A DNA stretch of 64,000 nucleotides from Chlorophyllum brunneum. Lineage: Eukaryota; Basidiomycota; Agaricomycetes; Agaricales; Agaricaceae. A model generated the notes under the pieces. That model searched no databases. It worked only from the letters and a program-made list of their open reading frames with translations, and was not told where the DNA came from. The stretch's first letter is position 1. Each line of letters begins with the position of its first letter. Location of the stretch: NCBI GenBank assembly GCA_963576785.1, contig OY756151.1:62001-126000 (forward strand). Reading direction: 5' to 3'. Shown one piece after another: positions 44,949-54,048 of the stretch. The translations under genes were made by a program, and so were the position numbers.

Positions 44949-45785
44949 TTACTCGTTCATAGGTACGGCCGCTCCCAGTGCCCTGGCCAAGTCCTTCTTG
45001 TTTCCTCCAATGAGAGGTGTCTTGTCAACGCGTCGTAAACCAATCCAGAGGGGTGCGTGTGGTGGTCCTTCTTTAAACAGGAAGTGGGTGTGGTTGTTGT
45101 ACGTAGTGTTGTCGTTGGTGTGATTGCTTAAAAGTTTGTACACGATCTCTTTCCAATAGTCGTTGTCCTTTTCTCCTTCTGATTTCAAAGTGTTATATCT
45201 TGTCGGCGGGTGGAAAGTCATGGGTGTAATGGGGGGTACTACCGTGGTGAGTATGGTTTGGAGGTGAGCGACTTCCTCTTCGATGTCGGGGTGGAGTAGC
45301 TGGTCGGCGGCGGTTCTTTCTTGCGTCTTTTGTTCGCATGTGTGGCAGATGTGGTGTTGGATGGGGAATGGGTCGTTACTAACGAGTAGTCGATTAACGA
45401 TGTGGTGGGAGAGGTTGTCTGTGCTTCTGGATTCATACGTATTGAGTCGTTCGGCTAGGGCTACAAGGATACTGTGCATCCGAGCTCGTATGTTGGAGAT
45501 AACGAGGAGTTGCAAGTCGTCGTTAATCTCGTACAAGTGTCTCTCCAGTTGGTCTCTCCTTCCTTCGTTGATGATGAACTGATTGAGTCTTGGAGTGGCG
45601 TCAGATAAGGTGTCCATAATTTTCGAGGCTCCTTCTTGGGTTGCTTTTACTGCTGCTCCCAGTAGTATTATGGTGTCGACTAGGGTTTCTCCTTCTACGA
45701 TTTCTTCCTGGTTGGTCCTTTCTGGGACGAGTTCTTCAAATTCTGCGAGGTAGGGGTACGGGGTAAGTTGGCGTTCGGCGGGCAT
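44949..45785 (-). CDS. Gypsy F3 ORF3, 278 residues, function unknown
   Basis: Starts at ATG 45785 inside ORFx and stops shortly before the polypurine tract. No membrane segment or signal peptide; mostly helical and acidic-polar, with CHTC near residue 145. The C-terminal third aligns with F1 ORF3: F-PP--Y-TLK--G, NDYWKEIVYKL, NHTNDNTTYNN, LFKEGPPHAPL. It is intact in a young element, so it was probably under selection until recently. Position is that of env in some Gypsy elements, but nothing in the sequence supports an envelope role. Confidence 0.75.
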   Translation of the reverse strand: MPAERQLTPYPYLAEFEELVPERTNQEEIVEGETLVDTIILLGAAVKATQEGASKIMDTLSDATPRLNQFIINEGRRDQLERHLYEINDDLQLLVISNIRARMHSILVALAERLNTYESRSTDNLSHHIVNRLLVSNDPFPIQHHICHTCEQKTQERTAADQLLHPDIEEEVAHLQTILTTVVPPITPMTFHPPTRYNTLKSEGEKDNDYWKEIVYKLLSNHTNDNTTYNNHTHFLFKEGPPHAPLWIGLRRVDKTPLIGGNKKDLARALGAAVPMNE

Positions 45786-45886
45786 GGTGTATTGTAGAGA
45801 TAGTTGGCAAAGTCAAGGGTGAAGTGAATACCACGAGTGATGCGATGAGTGTAGTGGTTACTTGAGATGCGAGGTTTGCTGTTCAT
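45695..45886 (-). CDS. Gypsy F3 ORFx, 63 codons, overlaps pol stop (ATGA) and ORF3
   Basis: ATG 45886-45884 overlaps the pol TGA (45885-45883) as ATGA, an arrangement that permits termination-reinitiation. First 38 codons are conserved with F1 (shared NxKP, HYT, FAxYL, PCxPNA) with many third-position changes, which argues for selection on this frame. After PNA conservation moves to the ORF3 frame, so ORFx and ORF3 may be one protein joined by a frameshift. Confidence 0.6.
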   Translation of the reverse strand: MNSKPRISSNHYTHRITRGIHFTLDFANYLYNTPCPPNANLPRTPTSQNLKNSSQKGPTRKKS

Positions 45887-47373
45887 AATTGCTGTTTTTT
45901 ACCTCCCCTTTTTATAGGTTTCGTCCTCGAAATCTTGCTTATGAATTCTTGTACTGCTTCCTTGGCGCTGTCTAAGTTTGTTTCGTCTTCCCATGTATCT
46001 TCTTCGGACGTATATCCTTTCCAGTGTATTAGGTACTGTTTTCGTTTCCCTCTCATGCGGTGTCCTCGGACTTCGTCTACTTCGTAGTGTTCTTCATCGT
46101 TAATTATCTCGGGGATCGGTGGTGGCGGAGTGCGCTGGCTGTCATACTCGGGGTTGTGATAGGGGGAAAGTAGTCTGCTGTTGAATACGTCGTGTATCGC
46201 CCATGTTTCAGGTAGCTCCAGGCGGTAGCTTGTTTCGCCTATTTTTTCTTTTACTCGGAACGGTCCGTATCTCTTGTGATCTAATTTTTTCGTTGGTCTT
46301 GTTGTCCTAATATTGTCTGCTTCCAGCCAAATTTGGTCTCCTATTTGGTACTCGTGTTCTGGCTTTGTGCTGTTTCGCTTTTCCATCTGTATCTGGTTTT
46401 GTTGGAGCATTTTGATCGTTGCTTGGCGTATGTCCTGCAGTTCTTGTATTCTTTCCGTGATTGCTGGAGCCTTGATCTCGTTTGAGATGTCACCCTTCCA
46501 TGGGTGTCGTCCGTATACTATCTGGAACGGTGAATGTCCTGTGGCGCTATGTGTTTTGTCGTTATACTGGAATTCTGCCGTGCTGAGCCATTTCTTCCAG
46601 TTGTTCTGTGCGTGATTGATTACATTTCTGAGGTAGGCCTCAACCTCTTGGTTGATGCGCTCCGTTTGACCGTCTGTTTGTGGATGGTATGCCGTGGATA
46701 GGTTTCGTTGGGTGCCGGTTGCTTTGCAAAGTTCCGCCATGAATTTTGATGCGAACTGTGGGCCTCTGTCACTGATGATCCTGCGTGGTATCCCATGTTG
46801 TCTCCATATGTCGTCCCGATATATATCTCCTAGCTCCTCGGATGATAGGGTGGTGTTAACTGCTCGTAGCCTGATCATTTTGCTGAAACGATCAACGATG
46901 ACGAGTATCGCGTCGTATCCCTCCGATTCTGGCAGTGGTCCTATCATGTTGATTGATATCTCTTCCCATGGTCCAGTGGGTATTGGTAACGGATGGAGGT
47001 GTGTGGTAGGTCGTGTTCGGAGTATTTTATTTCTCTGACATGTGTCACATCCCTTGATGTATCGTTTAACATCGTTGCGCATTTGTGGCCACCAATATGT
47101 CCTTTTGAGGAGTTCGATCATTCTATGTTGTCCCGGGTGTCCTACGTCCGTTATTTCTCCCTTTTTATTTTCTGTGCCGTCGGCATTGATTACTCTGATT
47201 GGGGTTTCCAGAGGTTTAGTCGGGATCTGTTCTTCGTCTATTGTTCGTTGTGCTATGCACGTGTGGGTGCATCCGGAGTCTACGAGGGTTGTAATTTGTC
47301 TGCGTCCTTTTCTTGTCTGGATTGTTGAGTCGAGGAGAAGTTCGCGCGTAGAGTTTCGTTTTTGGGGAATCAC
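45883..47373 (-). CDS. Gypsy F3 protease-integrase-chromodomain fusion (RT/RNase H deleted in frame)
   Basis: 496 codons from the first usable codon; the frame is open further upstream over the gag end (SVLSHNRRYVIPQKRNSTRE). Protease site LVDSGCTH (residues 31-38). At residue 76 the protease (ENKKGEITD) is joined directly to the integrase zinc domain (VGHPGQHRMIELLKRTYWW, CDTCQRNKI); F1 has some 700 residues of RT-RNase H between. The junction (about 47147) shows a short repeat (GAxATAACxGA in the protease / GAAACAGA before the integrase in F1). Integrase: ISINMIGPLPES (first Asp is Asn, as in F1), IISDRGPQF, DGQTERINQE. Chromodomain: EVDEVRGHRMRGKRKQYLI with HWKGYTSEEDTWED. No stop or shift. 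Confidence 0.95.
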   Translation of the reverse strand: MIPQKRNSTRELLLDSTIQTRKGRRQITTLVDSGCTHTCIAQRTIDEEQIPTKPLETPIRVINADGTENKKGEITDVGHPGQHRMIELLKRTYWWPQMRNDVKRYIKGCDTCQRNKILRTRPTTHLHPLPIPTGPWEEISINMIGPLPESEGYDAILVIVDRFSKMIRLRAVNTTLSSEELGDIYRDDIWRQHGIPRRIISDRGPQFASKFMAELCKATGTQRNLSTAYHPQTDGQTERINQEVEAYLRNVINHAQNNWKKWLSTAEFQYNDKTHSATGHSPFQIVYGRHPWKGDISNEIKAPAITERIQELQDIRQATIKMLQQNQIQMEKRNSTKPEHEYQIGDQIWLEADNIRTTRPTKKLDHKRYGPFRVKEKIGETSYRLELPETWAIHDVFNSRLLSPYHNPEYDSQRTPPPPIPEIINDEEHYEVDEVRGHRMRGKRKQYLIHWKGYTSEEDTWEDETNLDSAKEAVQEFISKISRTKPIKRGGKKQQL

Positions 47374-47432
47374 GTATCGTCTATTGTGTGATAAAACAGA
47401 AACTCTAGTTTTATTGGCTCGCGGGTTTGCGC

Positions 47433-48596
47433 CTACTCGGAGCCTTCGACAAAATCCTCTTTCTCCTCTATTTCTTGTTCATCATCCTCGTTGACTTCTC
47501 TGATATGGGCTTTCTTGGGTGCTCGGCAGTTCTTCGAGATGTGGCCTTGTTTACCGCAATTGTAACACGTTATTTTGGTGTACGTGACTTTTGTCTTCTT
47601 CCTGCAGTATTTGGCAATATGCCCATAGAGGTTACAATTGTAACACCTCGGTTTTCCCGTCTGATCGGTGTCTGCCCTTTGTCGTCCTATCTCCATGGGT
47701 TGTCCTCTTCCCCCATAGATAACTCCGGTGGTGGTTTTGACATCTCCTCTAGTGATGTCCGTTGCTTCGTAACCTTGTCCTACTGCAAGGATCGTGGTTT
47801 TCCATTTGCTGTATGTTGTTGGGACGGAGGTTGTCGGGTAGCCTACTATGGTTCGAATAATGTCTGCTCTGGTGTGGCGCTTGAGAAGGAATATCGCATG
47901 TGTGTCGTCTGTTCCTGCTTGGGCTCTTAATGCTTCGAATTCGATTAAGAAGTCTGCTGTGTTCTTCTTTCCCTGTTTGAACGTCTCTATTTCTCCTTCT
48001 GCTATGGCTTTCCTATTCCCCAAGGAGAATGTGGCTTCTACTTCTTTCGTAAAATCCTCCCAAGCCGGTGTTTTCTTATTCTGGATGGCTTGTAGTTGCG
48101 TGTTGGCGTAAGGACCGGCTAGTCCTCCTTTCATCCTTGCCAAAATGGCTACTATTTTCTGTTCTTCTTCGTCTATCTTGTTGAACATCAGCCATAAGGA
48201 TATGGCTCTCCACCAATCGTCAAATTTGGTCCTATCCCCATTAAAATATCCTGGTTCCGGGGCTAGGTTCTTTGGTACGTTGATCTCGTCTGTCATTTCT
48301 GGTTCTGACTCTGGTTCGCTGTGTTCGTTTTCGTAGGTTTCGGCGATTTCTATATCGGCTGTGGCGTCGGCGACTTCTGTGTCGAATTCGGTTTCGAATA
48401 GAGCTGTGTCAATTTCTTCTTCAACCGGAGCTGGTTCTTCGTCTGTGCTGTGTTCGGATTTCTGCCGTTTAAGGCCTTCAGGGATTTCTGGTTCTGTTGA
48501 TCGTTTGGATCCTGTTGCTACGGGTGAACCCTGGATGTCTGTTGGTCTCGGAGCTCTCTGTCTTCTCGGTGTTCTCGATGAGCTACTGCTGCTCAT
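47433..48596 (-). CDS. Gypsy F3 Gag, intact, two CCHC knuckles
   Basis: 387 residues from ATG 48596 (six serines follow the Met). Acidic N-terminal third; core with KFDDWWRAISLWLMFNKI and FKQGKKNTADFLIEFEALRA; tandem knuckles CYNCNLYGHIAKYC and CYNCGKQGHISKNC near residues 325-365; acidic tail ending EEKEDFVEGSE. TAG at the end replaces CAG of F1, where gag runs some 20 codons further. Pol overlaps in the -1 frame, so Pol would be made by frameshifting. As the only structural protein it should be able to package F3 RNA. Confidence 0.95.
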   Translation of the reverse strand: MSSSSSSRTPRRQRAPRPTDIQGSPVATGSKRSTEPEIPEGLKRQKSEHSTDEEPAPVEEEIDTALFETEFDTEVADATADIEIAETYENEHSEPESEPEMTDEINVPKNLAPEPGYFNGDRTKFDDWWRAISLWLMFNKIDEEEQKIVAILARMKGGLAGPYANTQLQAIQNKKTPAWEDFTKEVEATFSLGNRKAIAEGEIETFKQGKKNTADFLIEFEALRAQAGTDDTHAIFLLKRHTRADIIRTIVGYPTTSVPTTYSKWKTTILAVGQGYEATDITRGDVKTTTGVIYGGRGQPMEIGRQRADTDQTGKPRCYNCNLYGHIAKYCRKKTKVTYTKITCYNCGKQGHISKNCRAPKKAHIREVNEDDEQEIEEKEDFVEGSE

Positions 48597-48674
48597 ATAC
48601 TGTTGTCCTGGTCGGAGGCTATTATTCCAAGCCTAGCTACGAATAGTGGCACCTCTCTTGCAAGGTGAGTTGAA

Positions 48675-48689
48675 TGACACTTTACCAAA
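48675..48689 (-). promoter_or_regulatory. Gypsy F3 primer-binding site, self-priming type
   Basis: Sense TTTGGTAAAGTGTCA directly after the 5' LTR. Twelve bases (48688-48677) pair perfectly with 48784-48773 in the LTR, at the expected 5' end of the RNA. Confidence 0.7.
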
Positions 48690-48989
48690 TGTTACGACCT
48701 TAGTCTCTGACTCAGGTTGCAAGCCTTTGGATAAAGGAAAGGAAGTAGAGAAGGGAAGAAGGGATGATACGATTGGTAAAGTGTAAGGAATACATCAAGT
48801 ATTACTACACTTTATATACTAGTGGTAGAGGCTAATAATAAGGGAGTCGAGTAACGGAGTCATAGGAGACGAGTAGAACGAGTCAGGTAGGAGGCACAGC
48901 CTCTAGGGTGATACAGGAGATGAAACGAGTATGAGGGTACACGAGGTAATGGGCGCATGATGGGAATGAACGGTCTATGATTCGTAACA
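48690..48989 (-). repeat. Gypsy F3 5' LTR
   Basis: 300 bp. TATATAAA in sense orientation is at 48818-48811; ACACTTTACCAA (48784-48773) begins 34 nt after it and is complementary to the primer-binding site. Confidence 0.97.
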
Positions 48990-48994
48990 GTGAT

Positions 48995-51257
48995 CAGCTC
49001 AACTCCAATCACACCCCTCTTCTTATTCAAATCCTGATTCCTCAGATAGACATAGTCATGGAAAAAATGACTATTCCTAGGGAATCCGAGGAGAAGACCA
49101 AGTTCCTGGTGGATATTACAGAGGGAATGAGCAACAAAAACTGGCTGATGAACACCACAGACAAGCTAGAGAGAGCTGTGGTAGAATTGGAAGTTTTATT
49201 TGACAGATCCTGGAATCATAATGCCAAGAAGGTCAAGATCACCACCAGGTCCAAGTCCTGATGGAATGAAGACTGCTCCAAGGCTCTAGCAGACCATTGC
49301 ATAGACCAAAAGAATAAACAGAAGTGGAATGTCTTTTGAAAGATGACACAGATGACAAAATGGGCTTATTTTGACAAGAAGATACAAGAAATCTTGATCA
49401 ATAACCATTGTCCATGAGACCTCATGCCTTAGACCAAAGGCCAAGCTCTCTCAGCCACCAAGGCCATTCAACACAATGAACAGCCCTGCCTCATGACAAA
49501 CAGCCTTTGGACTGCCCTCAACTAACATTACAACTCTGTGCAAGACCACTCCTTCAATAGGAATGTCCTCACAAAGTTGCTCCCCCAATTGGAATGGAGA
49601 ATAGGACTTGGGTGGATTTCTTGCTCTTAGAGCTGATGGAGTCCCTCAAGGATACCTCAAATTCTTCTACCCCCAGTCCGGACCATCTCTCATGGTCCCA
49701 CCTCAAACAGATTGCCACTACCAGAACTGGCACCAGTATCTTCCTTTATATTAGCTATGCATGCCTGTCCCTTGGACATTGGCCAACACACTTCAAACAT
49801 TCAACATTGGTGATCATTCCTAACCTGAATAAGCCCAATTATTCCACCCTGAAGGCCTTCTGACCTATTGTACTCCTCAACATACTCAGCAAGCTAGTTG
49901 AGAAGATACTGGCTAACAGACTGAAATTTGAGGTAGTCAAATTCAAAGTCCTCCACCCACATCAGCTGGGGTTGATTAGACAGAGGTCTACAGAAGACAC
50001 AGGCCTCTTTCTCACTCATATTATCTGGGGAGCCTGGACCAAGAAGAAGAAAATGTCTGTCCTAGCAGTTGACATCACCCAATTCTTCCCCTCCCTCAAC
50101 CACAAACTCCTTGCTAACATTCTCACGTAACAAGGATTCCTCCCCGAAATTGCAGTCTTCTTCAACAATTATCTGAAGAAGCGGTACACTACCTACTCAT
50201 GGAACAATGAAACCTCCCCTGAGTTTGACATGGTAGTTAGGGTAGGACAGGGCTCTGCCCTTAGTCCTATTCTTTCTGCACTCTACCTTACCCCCCTTCT
50301 CTGGATCTTCAACATTTGTATGAAGGAATATCATAACAAGTAGGACTTTGACATCCTGTCCTAAGTGGATGACAGTACCCTTATCGCTCAATCCCCCTCT
50401 CTTAATAGCAATGTCAAGATCCTCCAGCATATGTATCATACCATAGAGCAGCTCATGACTGAGTTCAGTTTGATAATCAAACATGGCAAGTCTGAAATCT
50501 TCCACTTCACCCATGGAAGACACAACTCCAATCCCTCTATTGACTTGAGTTCCCCCCTGTTCACAGGTTGTACCCCCCTCAAGCCGAAGGTCCACTGGTG
50601 GTACCTTTGTTTCTACTTTGACAGGACATTATCCTTCAAGGAACACATCCACTACTATTTTGCCAAAGTTATATCATCTATTAAGGCAATGAAGATGCTT
50701 AGCAACTCTATCTGCAGCTTATCCCCCTGCAACAAGAGACTTCTCTACAGATCATGTGTTATCCTGGTGGCAACATACAGCTACTGACTCTGGTTCCACA
50801 ACCACTCCAGGACTAAGGGCACATACAAACTACTTGACAAGATGTAATGCCAAGCTGCCCTCTGGATCACAGAGGCATTCTGTACCTCTCCCACTGGTGG
50901 CATTGAATCCCTGGTGAAACTCATGCCCATCAAACTACATCTCCACAAGTTGGCCAAACAACAAATGTCAAGGATTTACACTCTGGACAATGAATACATA
51001 CTCTTGAAGTTGACAAAGGAATATCACTCTTCCCCCCATTGACTTCACATCAAGAATTTCAGGGAGATTCAGAAGAAGAAGACACTTGGAGCAGTAATGG
51101 ATGTTTCCTGCCCCACCCCCAAGACTAAATATGTAGAATCTTTCAATTCTGTTTCTAAAACTTCATGGCCTGGACATAGGTTACTGGATCTTTTCCCCAC
51201 TAATATATCTTTCACAGGATTCAACCAGGTCAACCCCCACCTCTAGAAGCTTTGACT
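48995..51257 (+). pseudogene. LINE L3 ORF2, right part: endonuclease end, RT, start of RNase H region
   Basis: Continues from 44538. Blocks: SNHTPLLIQILIPQIDIV, MENRTWVDFLLLELMESLKD, FKHSTLVIIPNLNKPNYS, ITQFFPSLNHKLLANIL and VRVGQGSALSPILSALYLTP, then TAG at 50341-50343 and DFDILS-VDDSTLIAQ. Stop TGA at 51040-51042 falls at the same codon as in L1 and L2 (SPH*LHIKN). Many frameshifts. Ends near 51257 where F2-type sequence begins. Confidence 0.9.
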
Positions 51258-52279
51258 AGCTTGGAAATATGCACCATACTTACATGTATGTAATACTGAT
51301 GGACTCTACTTATATACTATTGAGAACAATCTCTACGACACCTAGAATAATGGTTGGAAAGCACAACCTACTACTGAAGAAACTATGTAGTACATCTACC
51401 CTTATATGTACACTTATGGTCTAGTGCTTGAAGTGCTCATTCACCAGCAAGTCGCCAATGGAATCTATTGTATAGAGATACAACCTAGGGACCTATCACC
51501 AGATAATAAACCCACTATACCCAGTAGTAACAGTGATAACTCTCCCCATCTGCTATTAGAATCTACTCAAGCCTTTGTTGAGTCACCCAAGTCCTATCTC
51601 TCAGAAAAACCAACTACATCAATGTCATTCCTGTCATCTGATTCTAATCAGCCTATGAATGCAATCCTTCCATTACCACCATCGTCATCATCGCCTTCTA
51701 CCACTTTGCCCTGCATGTCTTGTGACTGCAACTGTTCCAATGAATCTCCATCATTGTCATCTGAGATCTCTGAGAATGAGTAAGTACTCATCTGTTTCAC
51801 CTTTATCAGTTTCACTTCACTCAATGTTTAGCTATTTCATCTTTATTAGTTTCACATCTATCTTTAGTAGTGTTTCATCATGTGTTCCATATCTATCAGT
51901 TTCACATTGTGAAACATGTTTCAGTCTTGTTATCTATACTCTGTAGTATTTATAGAAAAGAAGTAGTTAGTATAAATAGCCAACTGTATTAGAAAGTCAA
52001 AGCTTAAGCTTTGATCTTCTATAGGGATAGCCTTCTTGATTGCCCAAGAAGAGTTTCCATTGACAGTTGCTGTCAATCAATAGAAGATTGCTTAACTGCC
52101 TATTCTCTACTTGCCCTTATCACTCAGAGCTATGAGATAAATGGGATTCCCATTTCTTGGTTGAGTAATGACAGTTTGATAATGTTTGCTTATCTAGTTA
52201 CTTGGCTGAGATAGGTATTAAGGCCATACCCTAGAGGTCACATCCTCTTCAATTGCCCTTAGTAGCCAAATCCGTAATA
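51258..52279 (+). mobile_element. Gypsy F2-family 3' fragment: end of post-pol ORF and LTR
   Basis: Homologous to 20630-21643 plus 28979-28999. The ORF part reads GLYLYTIENN, GLVLEVLIHQQVANGIYCIE and SEKPTTSMSFLSSDSNQ, ending EISENE-TAA at 51783. The LTR part ends CCGTAATA at 52279. It shows the F2 LTR without the C2 insertion (CCCTTAGTAGCC), which confirms the C2 target site. Confidence 0.85.
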
Positions 52280-52589
52280 CTAGTCACATGGAATTGTGGA
52301 GATTGGACAACAGCTAGGCCTTCAAATGGCTATCCGTCTCCCTCCTCCCACTAGCCCTATTTGTACACAACATTCTGCTCGTCCGATGAAGGAAAATAGG
52401 CCGAGAACTCAACGATACATTTTGAATGCCAGCAAGATGGGCATCAATTCTCACAGACTCAAAAAGGGCAAAGGCCTTCGGGCCTAACTGTCTCATTCTC
52501 CACCCCAAGATTGCTCTCCATTTGCCGCGCCGGCCAGTACCCTCTCGATAAAACAATTTCATTCAAATCCCTGAACATATAGGAACAGT
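52280..52589. other. Unassigned sequence between F2-type LTR and Gypsy F4
   Basis: Includes a GC-richer part (52480-52550). Open frames of 63 codons (+) and 82 codons (-) are present, but neither resembles a known protein and they overlap each other. Nothing else seen. Confidence 0.3.
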
Positions 52590-52970
52590 TGTTACTAAAA
52601 GTATGAAAATTTTCAATCCCTTATGTACCCTTTCATTCAATTCATATAATATCTCCATAATCCCTAATTCAGACTGTTTTGGACTCTACTTTTCTATTCA
52701 AATTATTTCTACAGTGCATACAAACTATGTACGAGGTTTCCATAGCATAGGTTTGGATTTTCGTATAAATACAAATGTACGAAAATCAGTGAAAAAGTAT
52801 CCGGTTATTCCTATCTCTCTTCTCTGCCTCCCAGAGGCTCGTAAACGTCTCGCTTCAACAAACCACCCCTTTCTTTTATATTTGTGTGTGCCTAGACACA
52901 TTTCCTTTCACCTCTACTCCCCTTGGGTCGAAGCCCCAACGTTAGACAGACGCTGATGTGCTCGCAAACA
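52590..52970 (+). repeat. Probable Gypsy F4 5' LTR
   Basis: Starts TGTTACTAAAAG and ends GCAAACA, followed by TAAC-GAGACAATG (the joint is cut by a solo LTR). A TATA-like CGTATAAATAC lies near 52755, and F4 gag begins 430 bp later (135 bp without the solo LTR). The matching 3' LTR is outside the window, so the limits are tentative. Confidence 0.45.
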
Positions 52971-52974
52971 TAAC

Positions 52975-53268
52975 TGTTACAACCTTAGTCTAGAACTCAG
53001 GTTGCAAGTCTTTTGGATAAAGACAAGGAAATAGAGAAGAGAGTAAGGGATGATACGATTAGTAAAGTGTAAGGAATACATCAAGTATTACTACACTTTA
53101 TATACTAGTGGTACAAGCTAAGAATAAAGGATTAGAGTAACGGAGTCATAGGAAACGAGTAGACTGAGTCAGTAAGAGTACAGCCATAAGGGATGAAACA
53201 GATACGTAGGAATGATAAATGTGATGGGTGCATGATAGGAATGTACTGTCTATCTATAGTTCATAACA
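52975..53268 (-). repeat. Solo LTR of Gypsy F1 family
   Basis: 294 bp, TGTTACAACC to TTCATAACA on +. Flanks ATAAC (52970-52974) and ATAAT (53269-53273) are a target duplication with one transition. It inserted at the 5' LTR / leader joint of F4. Confidence 0.9.
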
Positions 53269-53403
53269 ATAATGAGACAATGTCTCTTCATCTGGAGCCC
53301 ACTGCAAGGGGCCTCTTGATCCATACATTCCAACACTTTCCCTTTACCCTAGCCCAAAGTACACCTCCAAAACCCATCAACCCTAAACATATCACTTATT
53401 AAC

Positions 53404-54025
53404 ATGTCATTGAGTAGAGATGACATTCCTCTCTTACCTCTGCCTCAGGGTGGACCATTAGGCCAGCGTCAATATTGAGCCTTTGGCATGTCTGGAGATG
53501 ATACCAATGTCAGCTTGCAGACACCTGCCCATCCACATTTCATTCCAGCAAGTTGGTGTACACCCCAAGGTGTCCAACCTCCCAATCCACTAGTTCCACC
53601 ACCTCCACCACCTCCTATCTATGTCCAAGCTCCTCCCAATCCTCGATTCATGCCTAGTCCCTATGAACAAAATGCTCCAAAATTTGATGGACATCCTCTT
53701 TCACTAGGACAATTTCTTGCAGAGGTAGAACATCTAGGAAGGAGTTGTCAGCTTAATGATCAAGAAATAATCAAGTATACCCTTGGATACCTTGGCTGGA
53801 ATGAACATAATACCTGGAAAGAACTCCCATCAGCAGCAGGAAATCATTGGGATCGATTTAAACAAGAAGTTACTACTATCTACCCTGGTGCCAATGAAGA
53901 TCACAAGTATACATTCTATGATCTCGAGGCCCTTGCCAACCATCAGGCCATGACACCAATGGGTTTGAGGTATCAATTCGGTAAATACTATAGAAAGTTC
54001 CTGACAATTAGTGGATGGCTGTCAT
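53404..54025 (+). pseudogene. Gypsy F4 Gag, first part
   Basis: ATG 53404 (MSLSRDDIPLLPLPQGG), TGA at about 53476, then open from 53488: a proline-rich stretch (PNPLVPPPPPPPIYVQ) and the retroviral-type gag core KFDGHPLSLGQFLAEVEHL, YTLGYLGWNEHNTWKEL. The frame closes at about 54025 where LINE L2 begins. Continues at 60841. Confidence 0.85.
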
Positions 54026-54048
54026 GATGAAACAAGATCATCCCTTCT

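Larger units (their letters stand above)
44539..48989 (-). mobile_element. Young non-autonomous Gypsy F3 lacking RT and RNase H
   Basis: 4,451 bp with two 300-bp LTRs (44539-44838, 48690-48989) that I read as identical base for base. A perfect 5-bp duplication GTGAT lies at 44534-44538 and 48990-48994. Order on minus: gag, protease fused in frame to integrase and chromodomain, ORFx, ORF3. Identical LTRs mean recent insertion, yet no RT is encoded, so enzymes must have come from another element. It sits inside LINE L3. Confidence 0.97.

Noticed and set aside
44949..45785. Envelope gene in Gypsy F3
   Set aside because: Position fits, but there is no signal peptide, transmembrane segment, cysteine pattern or fusion-peptide-like stretch.
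52975..53268. 5' LTR of Gypsy F4
   Set aside because: It belongs to the F1 family, lies in opposite orientation to F4 gag, and has its own ATAAC/ATAAT duplication, so it is a solo insertion into F4.
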